Positions 26,220-35,383 of a stretch of DNA of 57,138 bases are shown here, in pieces. The notes under the pieces were generated by a model. That model searched no databases, was not told the DNA's origin, and worked only from the letters and a program-made list of their open reading frames with translations. Position numbers and translations under genes: made by a program. Within the stretch, counting starts at the first letter, position 1. Each line of letters starts with the position of its first letter. Source of the stretch: an uncultured Prevotella sp. (GTDB lineage: Bacteria; Bacteroidota; Bacteroidia; Bacteroidales; Bacteroidaceae); assembly GCA_934215545.1 (NCBI GenBank), contig CAKQAD010000007.1:1-57138 (forward strand), in the 5' to 3' direction.

Positions 26220-26310
26220 TTACGTGTATGGTCGGCAGGCATGTTGCCTCGACCCATTTCCAGAAGTGTTTTTTAGTAGTCAAAATCTATAAGGATAAAT
26301 TAGTTATAAG

Positions 26311-28869
26311 GTGAAAAGGTTTTTAAGTATTGTATTTATCATCATAGCCATAACCACAACCGTTAAGGCACAAATCACTGGCGAGATATACGACACCGAT
26401 GGATATCCAATACCATTGGCAAGTGCTGTCTACAAAGGGCATCATATAGCCGAGGCAAGCAATCTTGAAGGCAAATTCAAAATAGCGCGTCACAACGGTT
26501 GGGAGCTTACATTCAGTTCGGTGGGGTTTGTGCCACAGGTAATAAAAGTAGGGCCCAATACTCCCTCACACCTTAAGATAGTGCTTAAGGAAGACTCCCG
26601 TAGCCTTGGCGAGGTGGTGATAAAGCAGAAGCGCGAGCGCTACTCGCGCAAGAACAATCCTGCCGTGGAGCTTATGAAGCGCGTAATAGCAGCAAAGAAG
26701 CGCTCGCATCTTGAAAACTACGACTACTATCAATACAACAAATATCAGAAGATAACCCTCTCGCTCAACGACATAAAGCCTGCCGACCTTGACTCAGGCC
26801 GCTTCAAGAATAAGGCATGGGTGAAGGATCAGATAGAGACATCGCCCTACAATAACAAACTTATATTGCCTGTCAGCATCGACGAGACAGTGACACAGCA
26901 CATCTACCGCAAGAACCCTAAAGAAGAGAAGGACATTATCAAGGGTCAGCGCTCTGAGGGTGTAAACAATGTATTGCAGACTGGCGAGATACTCAACACC
27001 ATGCTCAAGGAGGTGTTCACCGACATCGATATCTACGACGACCATATGCGACTGCTGCAATACCAGTTTACGTCGCCTATCGGCGAAACTGCCATCTCCT
27101 TCTACCGCTATTACATACAAGACACCGTATATGTCGACCGCGACCTATGCTACCACCTGGAGTTCATCCCCAACAACCAACAAGACTTTGGTTTCCGTGG
27201 TGAGTTATGGGTGCTTGCCGACACCACACTGCATGTAAAGCGCTGCTCGTTCACACTGCCAAAGCGCACTGATGTGAACTATGTGCGCAACATAAAGATA
27301 ACGCAAGAATACACCAAGCTGCCTAATGGCGAGTGGGCACTATCTACCGACGATATGGCAGCAGAATTGAATATGTTTGGAGGCAACGTGCTCGTCACCA
27401 AAGCCACACGTCTTAACGACTATGCATTCGACGATTTGCCAGCCAAGCTCTTCAAAGGACGTGCCAAGACAAGACACGAGGCGGATGCTATGATACGCGA
27501 TGAAGCATTCTGGGAGCAATATCGCACAGTGGAACTCTCGAAAGGCGAGTCGTCGATGAACGCCTTCATACACCGCATGGAGCAGTCGAAAAACTTCAAG
27601 TGGATACTCTTCTGCATACGCGCCTTTGCCGAGAACTTTGTTGAGACAGGCTCGTCGCGTACCAAGTCGAAGTTCGACATCGGTCCAGTAACTACACTCG
27701 TGTCGAGCAACTTCGTCGATAAATGGCGTTTCCGACTTAGCGGACGCACCACTGCCAACCTCAACAAGCACCTCTTCTGGAACGGCTACTACGCCTACGG
27801 CACCCACTCACACAAGAACTACTATGGCACAGAGGTCACCTATAGCCTTAATGCCAAAAAGAATGTGCCCTTCGAGTTCCCGCAGCGTAACATTATCTTT
27901 GAGACCGGCTACGATGTAATGTCGCCAGCCGATAAGTTCCTTATACACAACAAGGACAATATGTTCATGTCGTTCCGCACACAAGATGTGAAGCAGATGT
28001 ACTTCTACAATCGTCAGAAGCTCTCATTTGTCTACGAAACAGATTGGGGACTCTCGCTCCACACCTCACTGAAGATGGAGAGCAACCAGCCAACTGGCGA
28101 CCTTGTGTTTGCACGCATGCCAGGAGCCACCCTAAATCCTGGTCCCGATGGCAAGGAATATGTCGAAAAGATACGCACCACCGAAGCAAAACTAATGCTG
28201 CGCTACTGCCCTGGGCAGACATTCATAAACACCAAGCAGCACCGTTGGCCAGTGAACCTTGATGCACCAGAGTTTACTCTGAGTCACACTATGGGCTTTG
28301 ACCATTTCCTTGGCGGACAATACAAACTCAACTACACCGAAGCGAAAATATATAAGCGCTTCTGGCTCGGTTCATGGGGATATGTCGATACACACCTCGA
28401 TGGCGGCATACAGTGGAACAAAGTGCCGTTCCCATTGCTCATCATGCCACCTGTCAACATCACGTTCTTGGAGTGGGAGGGCACGTTCTCTATGATGAAC
28501 AACATGGAGTTCCTCAACGACCGTTATGCTTTTGGCTCAATTGCGTGGGATATGAATGGCAAACTGCTCAACCGCTTGCCACTAATCAAAAAGCTTAAGT
28601 GGCGTGAATATATCTCCGTAAAGGGTATGTGGGGCACCCTTACCGATAAGAATAACCCATTCCTTGAAGCCAACAGGAACTCACAGATGCTCTTCCAGTT
28701 CCCAGAGTCGGCACGACTCATGGACAAGAAGACACCATATTGGGAGTTGACAGTAGGTGTACACAACATCTTCAAGCTCTTTGCTATCGACTATGTGCGC
28801 CGCATGAACTACAACGGCCCAGGCATAAAGAAGAATGGTGTGCGCTTCGGCTTTATGCTCAGCTTCTAA
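26311..28869 (+). CDS. DUF5686 outer-membrane protein with carboxypeptidase-like regulatory domain
   Basis: 852 residues from a GTG start. Signal peptide to about Ala20 (IAITTTVKA), then a carboxypeptidase-like regulatory (CarboxypepD_reg-like) beta sandwich at 22-105 (ITGEIYDTDGYPIPLASAVY), followed by the DUF5686 region and a C-terminal beta barrel (many Trp/Tyr/Phe strands, last strand VRFGFMLSF ending in Phe). This is the architecture of a large Bacteroidetes outer-membrane family of unknown function, related in outline to the N-terminus of SusC proteins but without plug and TonB box. Monocistronic. Confidence 0.82.
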   Translation: MKRFLSIVFIIIAITTTVKAQITGEIYDTDGYPIPLASAVYKGHHIAEASNLEGKFKIARHNGWELTFSSVGFVPQVIKVGPNTPSHLKIVLKEDSRSLGEVVIKQKRERYSRKNNPAVELMKRVIAAKKRSHLENYDYYQYNKYQKITLSLNDIKPADLDSGRFKNKAWVKDQIETSPYNNKLILPVSIDETVTQHIYRKNPKEEKDIIKGQRSEGVNNVLQTGEILNTMLKEVFTDIDIYDDHMRLLQYQFTSPIGETAISFYRYYIQDTVYVDRDLCYHLEFIPNNQQDFGFRGELWVLADTTLHVKRCSFTLPKRTDVNYVRNIKITQEYTKLPNGEWALSTDDMAAELNMFGGNVLVTKATRLNDYAFDDLPAKLFKGRAKTRHEADAMIRDEAFWEQYRTVELSKGESSMNAFIHRMEQSKNFKWILFCIRAFAENFVETGSSRTKSKFDIGPVTTLVSSNFVDKWRFRLSGRTTANLNKHLFWNGYYAYGTHSHKNYYGTEVTYSLNAKKNVPFEFPQRNIIFETGYDVMSPADKFLIHNKDNMFMSFRTQDVKQMYFYNRQKLSFVYETDWGLSLHTSLKMESNQPTGDLVFARMPGATLNPGPDGKEYVEKIRTTEAKLMLRYCPGQTFINTKQHRWPVNLDAPEFTLSHTMGFDHFLGGQYKLNYTEAKIYKRFWLGSWGYVDTHLDGGIQWNKVPFPLLIMPPVNITFLEWEGTFSMMNNMEFLNDRYAFGSIAWDMNGKLLNRLPLIKKLKWREYISVKGMWGTLTDKNNPFLEANRNSQMLFQFPESARLMDKKTPYWELTVGVHNIFKLFAIDYVRRMNYNGPGIKKNGVRFGFMLSF

Positions 28870-28890
28870 AACCACATACACATATAATAT

Positions 28891-28932
28891 ATGGGCGAAC
28901 CCTAATGTCTCATAAGGCAAGGGCTCGCCCAT
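28891..28932 (+). terminator. Stem-loop after the DUF5686 gene
   Basis: ATGGGCGAACCCT (28891-28903) pairs with 28920-28932, one mismatch. No T-run follows. A second small hairpin (CCCGTT with AACGGG, 28955-28969) lies just downstream, before the SDR gene. Confidence 0.5.
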
Positions 28933-29010
28933 AATCATAAAGACAATAGCCATGCCCGTTATGAACGGGTGGCATATCAAACATTAATCATTCACCTACA
29001 CATCCTGATA

Positions 29011-29742
29011 ATGAAAACAGCAATAGTTATAGGAGCCACCTCCGGAATAGGGCTCGAAGTGGCACGCCTGCTGGCGCAGCGTGGCTACAAGGTTGGTGTT
29101 GCCGGGCGCCGCAAGCAACAGCTTGTTCAGCTTGTGAACACCACAGAAGGCATTGTTGCTTACAGGCAAATCGACGTAAATGACAGCTCGGCATCAGATA
29201 AACTCCACGACCTAATCAATGAGCTTGGTGGCATGAATCTATATTTTCATAGCTCAGGCATAGGCTGGGAGAATTGCCAACTCGACATAGAACGCGAACT
29301 GCTCACTGTGCAGACCAATGCATTGGGATTTACACGTATGGTGGCAGCTGCCTATCAGTGGTTTGCCACACACACCGATGGTCAGGGACACATAGCCTGC
29401 ATCACCTCTATAGCCCGCACTCGTGGCTTGGGAGCAGCACCTGCCTATTCTGCTACAAAGCGCTTCCAGTCGCACTATCTTGAATGTTTGGCACAGCAGG
29501 CACGCATGCGCCACCTCAATATACACATCACCGACATACGCCCCGGATTTGTTGCCACACCACTCATTGCTGGTAGCCACTTTCCACTGCAGTTGTCGGC
29601 AACAGCAGTGGCACACAGCATAGTGAAAGCCATAGAGCAGCGTCGCAACACCATAACAATCGACTGGCGCTACCGACTGCTTGTTGCTGCATGGAGCTTA
29701 ATCCCACGCTGGATATGGATAAGACAGAGGGGTGTGAAGTGA
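29011..29742 (+). CDS. Short-chain dehydrogenase/reductase
   Basis: 243 residues from the ATG at 29011 (the frame opens 14 codons earlier in an unlikely stretch). Classical SDR: cofactor motif GATSGIG (8-14), AGRRK after beta-2, which with two arginines suggests NADPH, N103, and catalytic S133, Y146, K150 (YSATK). A C-terminal amphipathic stretch with WRYRLLVAAWSLIPRWIWIRQ could touch the membrane. Substrate unknown; such proteins are often related to sphinganine or acyl-ketone reductases, which would be of interest given the nearby lipid operon, but nothing proves it. Confidence 0.85.
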   Translation: MKTAIVIGATSGIGLEVARLLAQRGYKVGVAGRRKQQLVQLVNTTEGIVAYRQIDVNDSSASDKLHDLINELGGMNLYFHSSGIGWENCQLDIERELLTVQTNALGFTRMVAAAYQWFATHTDGQGHIACITSIARTRGLGAAPAYSATKRFQSHYLECLAQQARMRHLNIHITDIRPGFVATPLIAGSHFPLQLSATAVAHSIVKAIEQRRNTITIDWRYRLLVAAWSLIPRWIWIRQRGVK

Positions 29743-29762
29743 TGATTATAAGTTTTTTTTAT

Positions 29763-29770
29763 TATCTTTG
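29763..29770 (+). promoter_or_regulatory. -7 promoter element for pepT
   Basis: TATCTTTG, about 67 bases before the pepT ATG. Confidence 0.55.
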
Positions 29771-29836
29771 CATTATTAGCAATACTGCAGAACCATTAAC
29801 AAAAATCATTAACAAATAAATATAAAGACAACAATC

Positions 29837-31060
29837 ATGGATATAACAGAAAGATTTTTAAACTACACCAAGTTCGACACTCAGTCGAGCGAAGACTCGC
29901 AGACGGTGCCCAGCACCTCTAAACAGCTGACATTTGCAAAATATCTGAAGGAGGAGTTGGAGCGTGAAGGTCTTAGCAATGTAGAGATGGACGAGCAGGG
30001 CTACATCTATGCCACTCTCAAAGCCAACACTCGAAAAAACATCCCAACGATAGGCTTCATCTCTCACTATGATACATCGCCCGATTGCAGCGGTGCTGGC
30101 GTCAATGCTCGTATTGTTAGCAATTACGATGGTGGCGACATTGTGCTGTCAGAGGGTATTGTGTCAAGCCCAACGAAGTTTCCTGAGCTGAAGGCGCATG
30201 TTGGAGAAGACCTCATTGTTACCGATGGTCACACCCTGCTGGGTGCTGACGACAAGGCGGGCATTGCAGAGATTGTGCAGGCCATGTGCTGGCTGCGCGA
30301 CCACGACGAGGTGGAGCATGGCGACATCCGCGTGGCGTTCAATCCCGACGAGGAGATAGGCATGGGTGCTCACCACTTCGATGTGGAGAAGTTTGGCTGT
30401 CAATGGGCATACACCATCGATGGTGGCGACCTTGGCGAGCTGGAGTATGAGAACTTCAATGCTGCCGGTGCAAAGGTGCATATAAAAGGCGTTAGCGTGC
30501 ATACGGGATATGCTAAGGGTAAGATGCTCAACGCAAGCCGTTTGGCAACAGAGTTCAACGATATGATTCCTGCCGACCAGATTCCTGAAGCCACCGAAGG
30601 TTATGAGGGCTTCTATCATCTGTTGGGCATCAATTCGTGCTGCGAGAAGGCAACACTATCGTATATCATCCGCGACCACGACCGCAGCAAATTCGAAGAC
30701 CGCAAAGACTTCCTTGAGGCATGCGTGTGCAAGATGAACGAGAAGTATGGTGCCGACACTGTGACCATCGACATGCACGATCAGTATTATAACATGAAGG
30801 AGAAGATCGACCCCAACATGCATGTTATAGACATAGTGCTCAAAGCCATGCAGAAGAGTGGGGTAGCACCAAAGGTGGAACCAATACGTGGTGGCACCGA
30901 TGGAGCACAGCTCTCGTTCAAAGGCTTGCCATGTCCTAACATCTTTGCTGGTGGAGTGAATTTCCATGGTCCATATGAGTTTGTGAGCATACAGGTGATG
31001 CAGAAGGCAATGCAGGTTATTGTGAACATTTGCGAGCTCACATCGCACTTCAACGACTAA
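29837..31060 (+). CDS. pepT: Peptidase T (tripeptide aminopeptidase)
   Basis: M20-family dizinc aminopeptidase that removes the N-terminal residue of tripeptides. 407 residues, normal. Motifs: [10 protein letters not shown] (H77, D79), [13 protein letters not shown] (D138), NPDEEIGMG (E172, E173), [16 protein letters not shown] and the last-zinc region [18 protein letters not shown]. Cytoplasmic. Its stop is only 3 bases before the antiporter gene, so the two are an operon. Confidence 0.96.
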   Translation: MDITERFLNYTKFDTQSSEDSQTVPSTSKQLTFAKYLKEELEREGLSNVEMDEQGYIYATLKANTRKNIPTIGFISHYDTSPDCSGAGVNARIVSNYDGGDIVLSEGIVSSPTKFPELKAHVGEDLIVTDGHTLLGADDKAGIAEIVQAMCWLRDHDEVEHGDIRVAFNPDEEIGMGAHHFDVEKFGCQWAYTIDGGDLGELEYENFNAAGAKVHIKGVSVHTGYAKGKMLNASRLATEFNDMIPADQIPEATEGYEGFYHLLGINSCCEKATLSYIIRDHDRSKFEDRKDFLEACVCKMNEKYGADTVTIDMHDQYYNMKEKIDPNMHVIDIVLKAMQKSGVAPKVEPIRGGTDGAQLSFKGLPCPNIFAGGVNFHGPYEFVSIQVMQKAMQVIVNICELTSHFND

Positions 31061-31063
31061 GGC

Positions 31064-33340
31064 ATGTCAGAACTGCCCACATTCATTAGCGACCTCGCCC
31101 TGATACTTATCGTGGCGAGTGTCGTGACGATTGTGTTCAAGCGCCTTAAGCAACCACTGGTGCTTGGATATATTGTGGCGGGCTTTATAGTGAGTCCGCA
31201 CATGCCCTATACCATGACGGTGATAGACAACACCCACATTCAGACATGGGCGGACATAGGCGTGATGTTCTTGCTCTTCTCGCTTGGCTTGGACTTCTCG
31301 TTCAAGAAGATTGTGAAGATGGGCATATCGCCTATTATCACCACATGCACGATAGTGTTGGCAATGACCACGCTGGGTGTAGTGGTAGGGCATGCTTTCG
31401 GTTGGAAACGCATGGACTGCATATTCCTTGGCGGTATGCTTGCCATGAGTTCCACCACCATTATCTATAAGGCATTTACTGATATGGGGTTGAGGCAACA
31501 GAAGTTTGCTGGTCCCGTAATGAGCGTACTGATTCTTGAGGATGTGCTTGCCATTGTTATGATGGTGATGCTTGCGGCACTGGCATCGGGCAACAACCCC
31601 GATGGCGGACAGATGATAGGCTCAGTGGTGAAGATAGGCTTCTTCCTGGTGCTATGGTTTGTGGTGGGCATATTTATGGTGCCCCTGTTCTTGCGTCTCA
31701 TGCGTAAGCTTATCAACAACGAAACCCTGCTCATTGTATCGCTCGGACTTTGCTGCCTCATGGCAGTGGTGTCTACAAAGGTGGGCTTCAGCAGTGCTTT
31801 TGGGGCATTTGTGATGGGCTCGATATTGGCAGAAACCATAGAAGCCGAGAAGATAGTGAAGTTGGTGGCACCCGTAAAAGACTTGTTCGGCGCCATCTTC
31901 TTTGTGTCGGTAGGCATGCTTGTAGAACCTCATGTGCTTATAGAATATGCAGTGCCTATCATAGCTCTTGTGCTCACCATACTCATTGGTCAGGCAGTGT
32001 TTGGCACTTTTGGATATATGCTTGGTGGCCAGTCGCTGAAATCGGCAATGCGTTGCGGCTTCTCGATGGCGCAGATAGGCGAGTTCTCGTTTATCATTGC
32101 CTCGCTCGGATTGTCGCTTGGTGTTATTGGCAAGTTTCTCTACCCCGTAGTGGTGGCAGTGTCGGTGATAACCACCTTCCTGACACCATATATGATACGC
32201 CTCTCGGTTCCTGCCTATAACATGTTGGAGCGCCGTTTGCCCAACCGATGGATACGTGCCATTAACAACATCACGCTGTCGCATCCGTCATCGGCACCGA
32301 AGAGCAATTGGCATAGTCTGCTGTTGCAGATGGCGCGCATTGCTTTGGTCTACTCCATACTCTCTACGGCTGCTATTGCACTTATGTTTGCCTTCTTCTT
32401 GCCATTTGTAAGGCATATTATGCCGGGCATGCACTGGTGGGCCAATGGCATCTGTGGTGTGCTTACCGTGGCTATAATAGCCCCATTCCTTAGGGCTATG
32501 GTTATGAAGAAGAATCATAGTGAGGAGTTTCGTGCTTTGTGGAATGAGAGCCGCATAAACCGATTGCCGCTGCTTGTCACCATTCTGGTGCGACTGCTCA
32601 TTGCATCGGCGTTCATATTCTATATATGCAACTATCTAACGCGCTTTACCAATGCGCTCATGCTTACCATTGCCATTGCGGCAGTGGGAGTGATGATACT
32701 CTCTCGCTCGCTAAAAAAACAGAGCATACTGATGGAGCGGCTCTTTGTGCAAAACCTGCGCTCGCGCGACATTGAGCAGCAGGTGCTGGGACTTAAGAAA
32801 CCGCTCTACGAGGGGCATCTGCTCGATCGCGATATACATATTGCCGACATCGACCTGCCCGACGATTCTTTGTGGGCGGGATTGAGCCTTGCTCAGTTGC
32901 GGCTGAGCAACCGCTTTGGAGTGCATGTGAGCAGCATATTGCGTGGACATCAGCGCCTTAACATTCCTGGTGGCGCCACCGTGGTGTTTCCTGGCGACAG
33001 GTTGCAGGTGATAGGCAGCGATGCCCAAATCAATGCCATGCAAGCTGCCATGCAGGGTGATGTGGTGCAGAGCGACCCTGATATAGAGAAGCGCGAGATG
33101 CGATTATCGCAGATCATCATCGACCGTCACTCGCCATTGGTTGGAAAGACACTGCCCGAAACGGGAATACGCAATAAGTTCAACTGTATGGTGGTGGGAC
33201 TGGAGGAAGGTAAGGAAAACCTCTCGATGGTAAGCACTACTTATAGGCTTAAGCTTGGCGACATTCTTTGGATTGTGGGCGAAGAGGACTCTCTGCAACG
33301 GTTGATGCAGCTGGGCAGAGAGGTGAGCAAGATGAAGTGA
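31064..33340 (+). CDS. Cation:proton antiporter, CPA2 type with two C-terminal TrkA_C domains
   Basis: 758 residues. The N-terminal part (about 1-380) is a CPA2/KefB-like exchanger with GFIVSPH, LLFSLGLDFSF, LAMSSTTIIYKAF, VLILEDVLAIVMM and FFVSVGMLVEP. More helices follow to about 550. The cytoplasmic tail has two RCK_C-type domains (about 590-665 and 680-755), each with a LxxGD-type turn (VFPGDRLQVIG, LKLGDILWIVG), but no obvious NAD-binding RCK_N domain. It probably exchanges potassium or sodium for protons. Directly follows pepT. Confidence 0.88.
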   Translation: MSELPTFISDLALILIVASVVTIVFKRLKQPLVLGYIVAGFIVSPHMPYTMTVIDNTHIQTWADIGVMFLLFSLGLDFSFKKIVKMGISPIITTCTIVLAMTTLGVVVGHAFGWKRMDCIFLGGMLAMSSTTIIYKAFTDMGLRQQKFAGPVMSVLILEDVLAIVMMVMLAALASGNNPDGGQMIGSVVKIGFFLVLWFVVGIFMVPLFLRLMRKLINNETLLIVSLGLCCLMAVVSTKVGFSSAFGAFVMGSILAETIEAEKIVKLVAPVKDLFGAIFFVSVGMLVEPHVLIEYAVPIIALVLTILIGQAVFGTFGYMLGGQSLKSAMRCGFSMAQIGEFSFIIASLGLSLGVIGKFLYPVVVAVSVITTFLTPYMIRLSVPAYNMLERRLPNRWIRAINNITLSHPSSAPKSNWHSLLLQMARIALVYSILSTAAIALMFAFFLPFVRHIMPGMHWWANGICGVLTVAIIAPFLRAMVMKKNHSEEFRALWNESRINRLPLLVTILVRLLIASAFIFYICNYLTRFTNALMLTIAIAAVGVMILSRSLKKQSILMERLFVQNLRSRDIEQQVLGLKKPLYEGHLLDRDIHIADIDLPDDSLWAGLSLAQLRLSNRFGVHVSSILRGHQRLNIPGGATVVFPGDRLQVIGSDAQINAMQAAMQGDVVQSDPDIEKREMRLSQIIIDRHSPLVGKTLPETGIRNKFNCMVVGLEEGKENLSMVSTTYRLKLGDILWIVGEEDSLQRLMQLGREVSKMK

Positions 33341-33376
33341 AAATTATAGCGTAAGCAAAATAATAAAAACAATAGT

Positions 33377-33445
33377 GTCGGGAAAGATGTTTTTAACCAA
33401 AATCGATCGTTTTTACCGAATCGGGGTTAAAACTTCTTTCCCGAC
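33377..33445. terminator. Bidirectional terminator between antiporter and sugar transferase genes
   Basis: GTCGGGAAAGA and TTTTTAACC (33377-33398) pair with 33425-33445. The loop contains ATCGATCG and ACCGAATCGG, reminiscent of the dispersed repeat. The stop codon of the sugar transferase (33427-33429) is inside the stem. Confidence 0.65.
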
Positions 33446-33999
33446 GCTATGTTTAGGAATGTCTTTACGAGAATCTTTAAGTCGAACCACAGCGACTGAT
33501 GCTCCAGATAATAAAGGTCGAGATCGAGTCGGCGCAGCATCTTTTCCATTGTGTCGGTGTAGCCATTGTAGAGTGTGGCATAGGATGTCACGCCTGGACG
33601 TATGGCATACAGCTCCACATAGCGTGGGTTGTGCTGAATGATTTTGTCGATGTAGTATTTGCGCTCTGGGCGTGGCCCCACGAAAGCCATATCGCCGATA
33701 AATACATTCCACAATTGTGGCAGTTCGTCGAGATGATGTGTTCTTAAGAATCTGCCCACTGGTGTGAGTCGGGGGTCGTCGCCACCATTCATCAGCTGTG
33801 GACCATCGTTTTCGGCATCGTGGCACATGCTTCGAAACTTATATATATAGAAAGGCTTACCATGCAAGCCTATTCTTTCCTGCTTGAATATCACAGGCGA
33901 ACCGCCTTCTCTCTTTATCAGCACATAGCAGATGAGAAAAAGCGGTGCGAACAGTGCAAGGCACAGTGCCGACACTATAATGTCTAAAAATCTCTTCAT
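33427..33999 (-). CDS. Initiating sugar-phosphate transferase (small monotopic PGT)
   Basis: 190 residues: one N-terminal re-entrant hydrophobic helix (about 4-28), then KREGGSPVIFKQERIG, FYIYKFRSM, catalytic dyad D91-E92 in LDELPQLWNV, and VGPRPE. This is the PglC-like minimal form, without the four-helix N-terminal domain of WbaP/WcaJ. It transfers a sugar-1-phosphate from UDP-sugar to undecaprenyl phosphate at the inner membrane. It is last in the exopolysaccharide locus, 45 bases after a second, unrelated initiating transferase. Confidence 0.9.
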   Translation of the reverse strand: MKRFLDIIVSALCLALFAPLFLICYVLIKREGGSPVIFKQERIGLHGKPFYIYKFRSMCHDAENDGPQLMNGGDDPRLTPVGRFLRTHHLDELPQLWNVFIGDMAFVGPRPERKYYIDKIIQHNPRYVELYAIRPGVTSYATLYNGYTDTMEKMLRRLDLDLYYLEHQSLWFDLKILVKTFLNIASGKKF

Positions 34000-34044
34000 T
34001 CGGTATTATGTCTTTCAATAATATTATGGAGCATGCTTGCTGCC

Positions 34045-35157
34045 TTATGCCTTTTGCTCTTGCATGCTGCTCTCTTTACGGCGTATCACAACATCCATGA
34101 TAAGGTTTAGCACGGTGAATGTAGATATGTTTATTAGCACTATCCATGTGAAGTCCATATAGTTGTAGGCCAATATATTGGTCACGACGAATGCCACCTG
34201 CATCAGAAGTATCACACATAGTGTTTGGTGTTGTGTGAGTCCGCAGCGCAGCAGCTTGTGGTGCAAGTGTCGTTTGTCGGCTTTGAATAGTGGTTGGTGT
34301 GAGCGAAGTCGAGCCATCACCACACGCACCACATCGAAGCAAGGCACTATCAGCAGTGTGTACGACAGCAGTAGGCTATCGCGGCGGTAGGGCATAACGG
34401 AGTTGTTGTCCATGGCAAACTTAACCATCAGAAATCCCAATATAAACCCAAGTGTAAGGCTGCCGGAGTCGCCCATGAACAGCTTGGTATGGCGTTCAGG
34501 ACTACCAAAGATATTGAAATATAGGTAGGCAATGAGCACACCCATGAGTCCGGCAATGAGCACGCAATATGTCCAAATGCCCTCTCTGCCGAAGCATATC
34601 AAGAAGCCAATGAGCGATATCAGCGACAGGCCGCCCGACAATCCATCTATGCCATCGATAAGGTTTATGGCATTGTCGATGAACACGATTACAAACACAG
34701 TGAGTGGAGCGCCTATCCAGAAAGGCACCTCACTGATGCCCATAAATTCATAGAAATTGTTTATGTATAGTCCGCAGGCTGGCAATAGACTTGCTGCCAC
34801 TATCTGCACCACAAACTTTAGCTTTGCTCCAAGGCCAATGACATCGTCGATGAGCCCCACAAGATATATCATGAACAAGCTCACCACAAATGAGCATGTC
34901 CACATGCTTATGCCCACTGGGGCATTGTCGTTCATGCAAGCAAAGATATAGAGCGACACCAAAAAGGCGAAGAACATGCAGGGGATAAATGCTATGCCAC
35001 CCAAACGTGGTATGGCATGATGATGCACCTTGCGCTCATTGGGCAAGTCGTAGAGTTTACGCTTCAGGCAGAAGCGCACAATATATGGCATAACAATGAA
35101 GCCGCTAATTGCACTCAAGACGAAGGCTAGCAGGGTGTATAACCAATAATAATCCAT
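34045..35157 (-). CDS. MraY/WecA-family polyprenyl-phosphate sugar-1-phosphate transferase
   Basis: 370 residues, about 10-11 membrane helices. Motifs: GLIDDVIGLGAKLKF (D104, D105), NAINLIDGIDGLSGG, MGDSGSLTLGF and HLHHKLL in the last cytoplasmic loop. These are the marks of a polytopic transferase such as WecA, which puts GlcNAc-1-P (or a relative) on undecaprenyl phosphate. MraY is less likely because it is outside a dcw cluster. It lies between a GT4 gene and the monotopic transferase, so the locus has two possible initiators. Confidence 0.9.
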   Translation of the reverse strand: MDYYWLYTLLAFVLSAISGFIVMPYIVRFCLKRKLYDLPNERKVHHHAIPRLGGIAFIPCMFFAFLVSLYIFACMNDNAPVGISMWTCSFVVSLFMIYLVGLIDDVIGLGAKLKFVVQIVAASLLPACGLYINNFYEFMGISEVPFWIGAPLTVFVIVFIDNAINLIDGIDGLSGGLSLISLIGFLICFGREGIWTYCVLIAGLMGVLIAYLYFNIFGSPERHTKLFMGDSGSLTLGFILGFLMVKFAMDNNSVMPYRRDSLLLSYTLLIVPCFDVVRVVMARLRSHQPLFKADKRHLHHKLLRCGLTQHQTLCVILLMQVAFVVTNILAYNYMDFTWIVLINISTFTVLNLIMDVVIRRKESSMQEQKA

Positions 35158-35193
35158 TTATCCTATTTTTATAATCTACTTTAATTCAAAAGT

Positions 35194-35224
35194 CGGAAAA
35201 AGAGTGTAATCATACTCTTTGTTC
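35194..35224 (-). terminator. Terminator after the GT4 gene
   Basis: On the minus strand AAAGAGT and ACTCTTT (35214-35220 with 35199-35205) form a 7-bp stem with an 8-base loop, then TTCC. The gap of about 225 bases around it may start a separate transcript for the two initiating transferases. Confidence 0.5.
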
Positions 35225-35383
35225 TTCAAACTCTTATATTAATAACTGCAAATGGTTACAAATATTGCATAACAATTATGAATTTTATATAAGACAGCGC
35301 AAGTCGAAGGCAGAACACCAAACTTGATTGAGTGTTTTGCTTAGGTGCCGTCTATTTTATATGAAATACATAAATCGAAATTC

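Noticed and set aside
31067..32284. Long minus-strand frames opposite the antiporter gene
   Set aside because: Shadow frames: the plus-strand protein has clear CPA2 motifs and helices, and the minus frames are His/Arg-rich without any domain.
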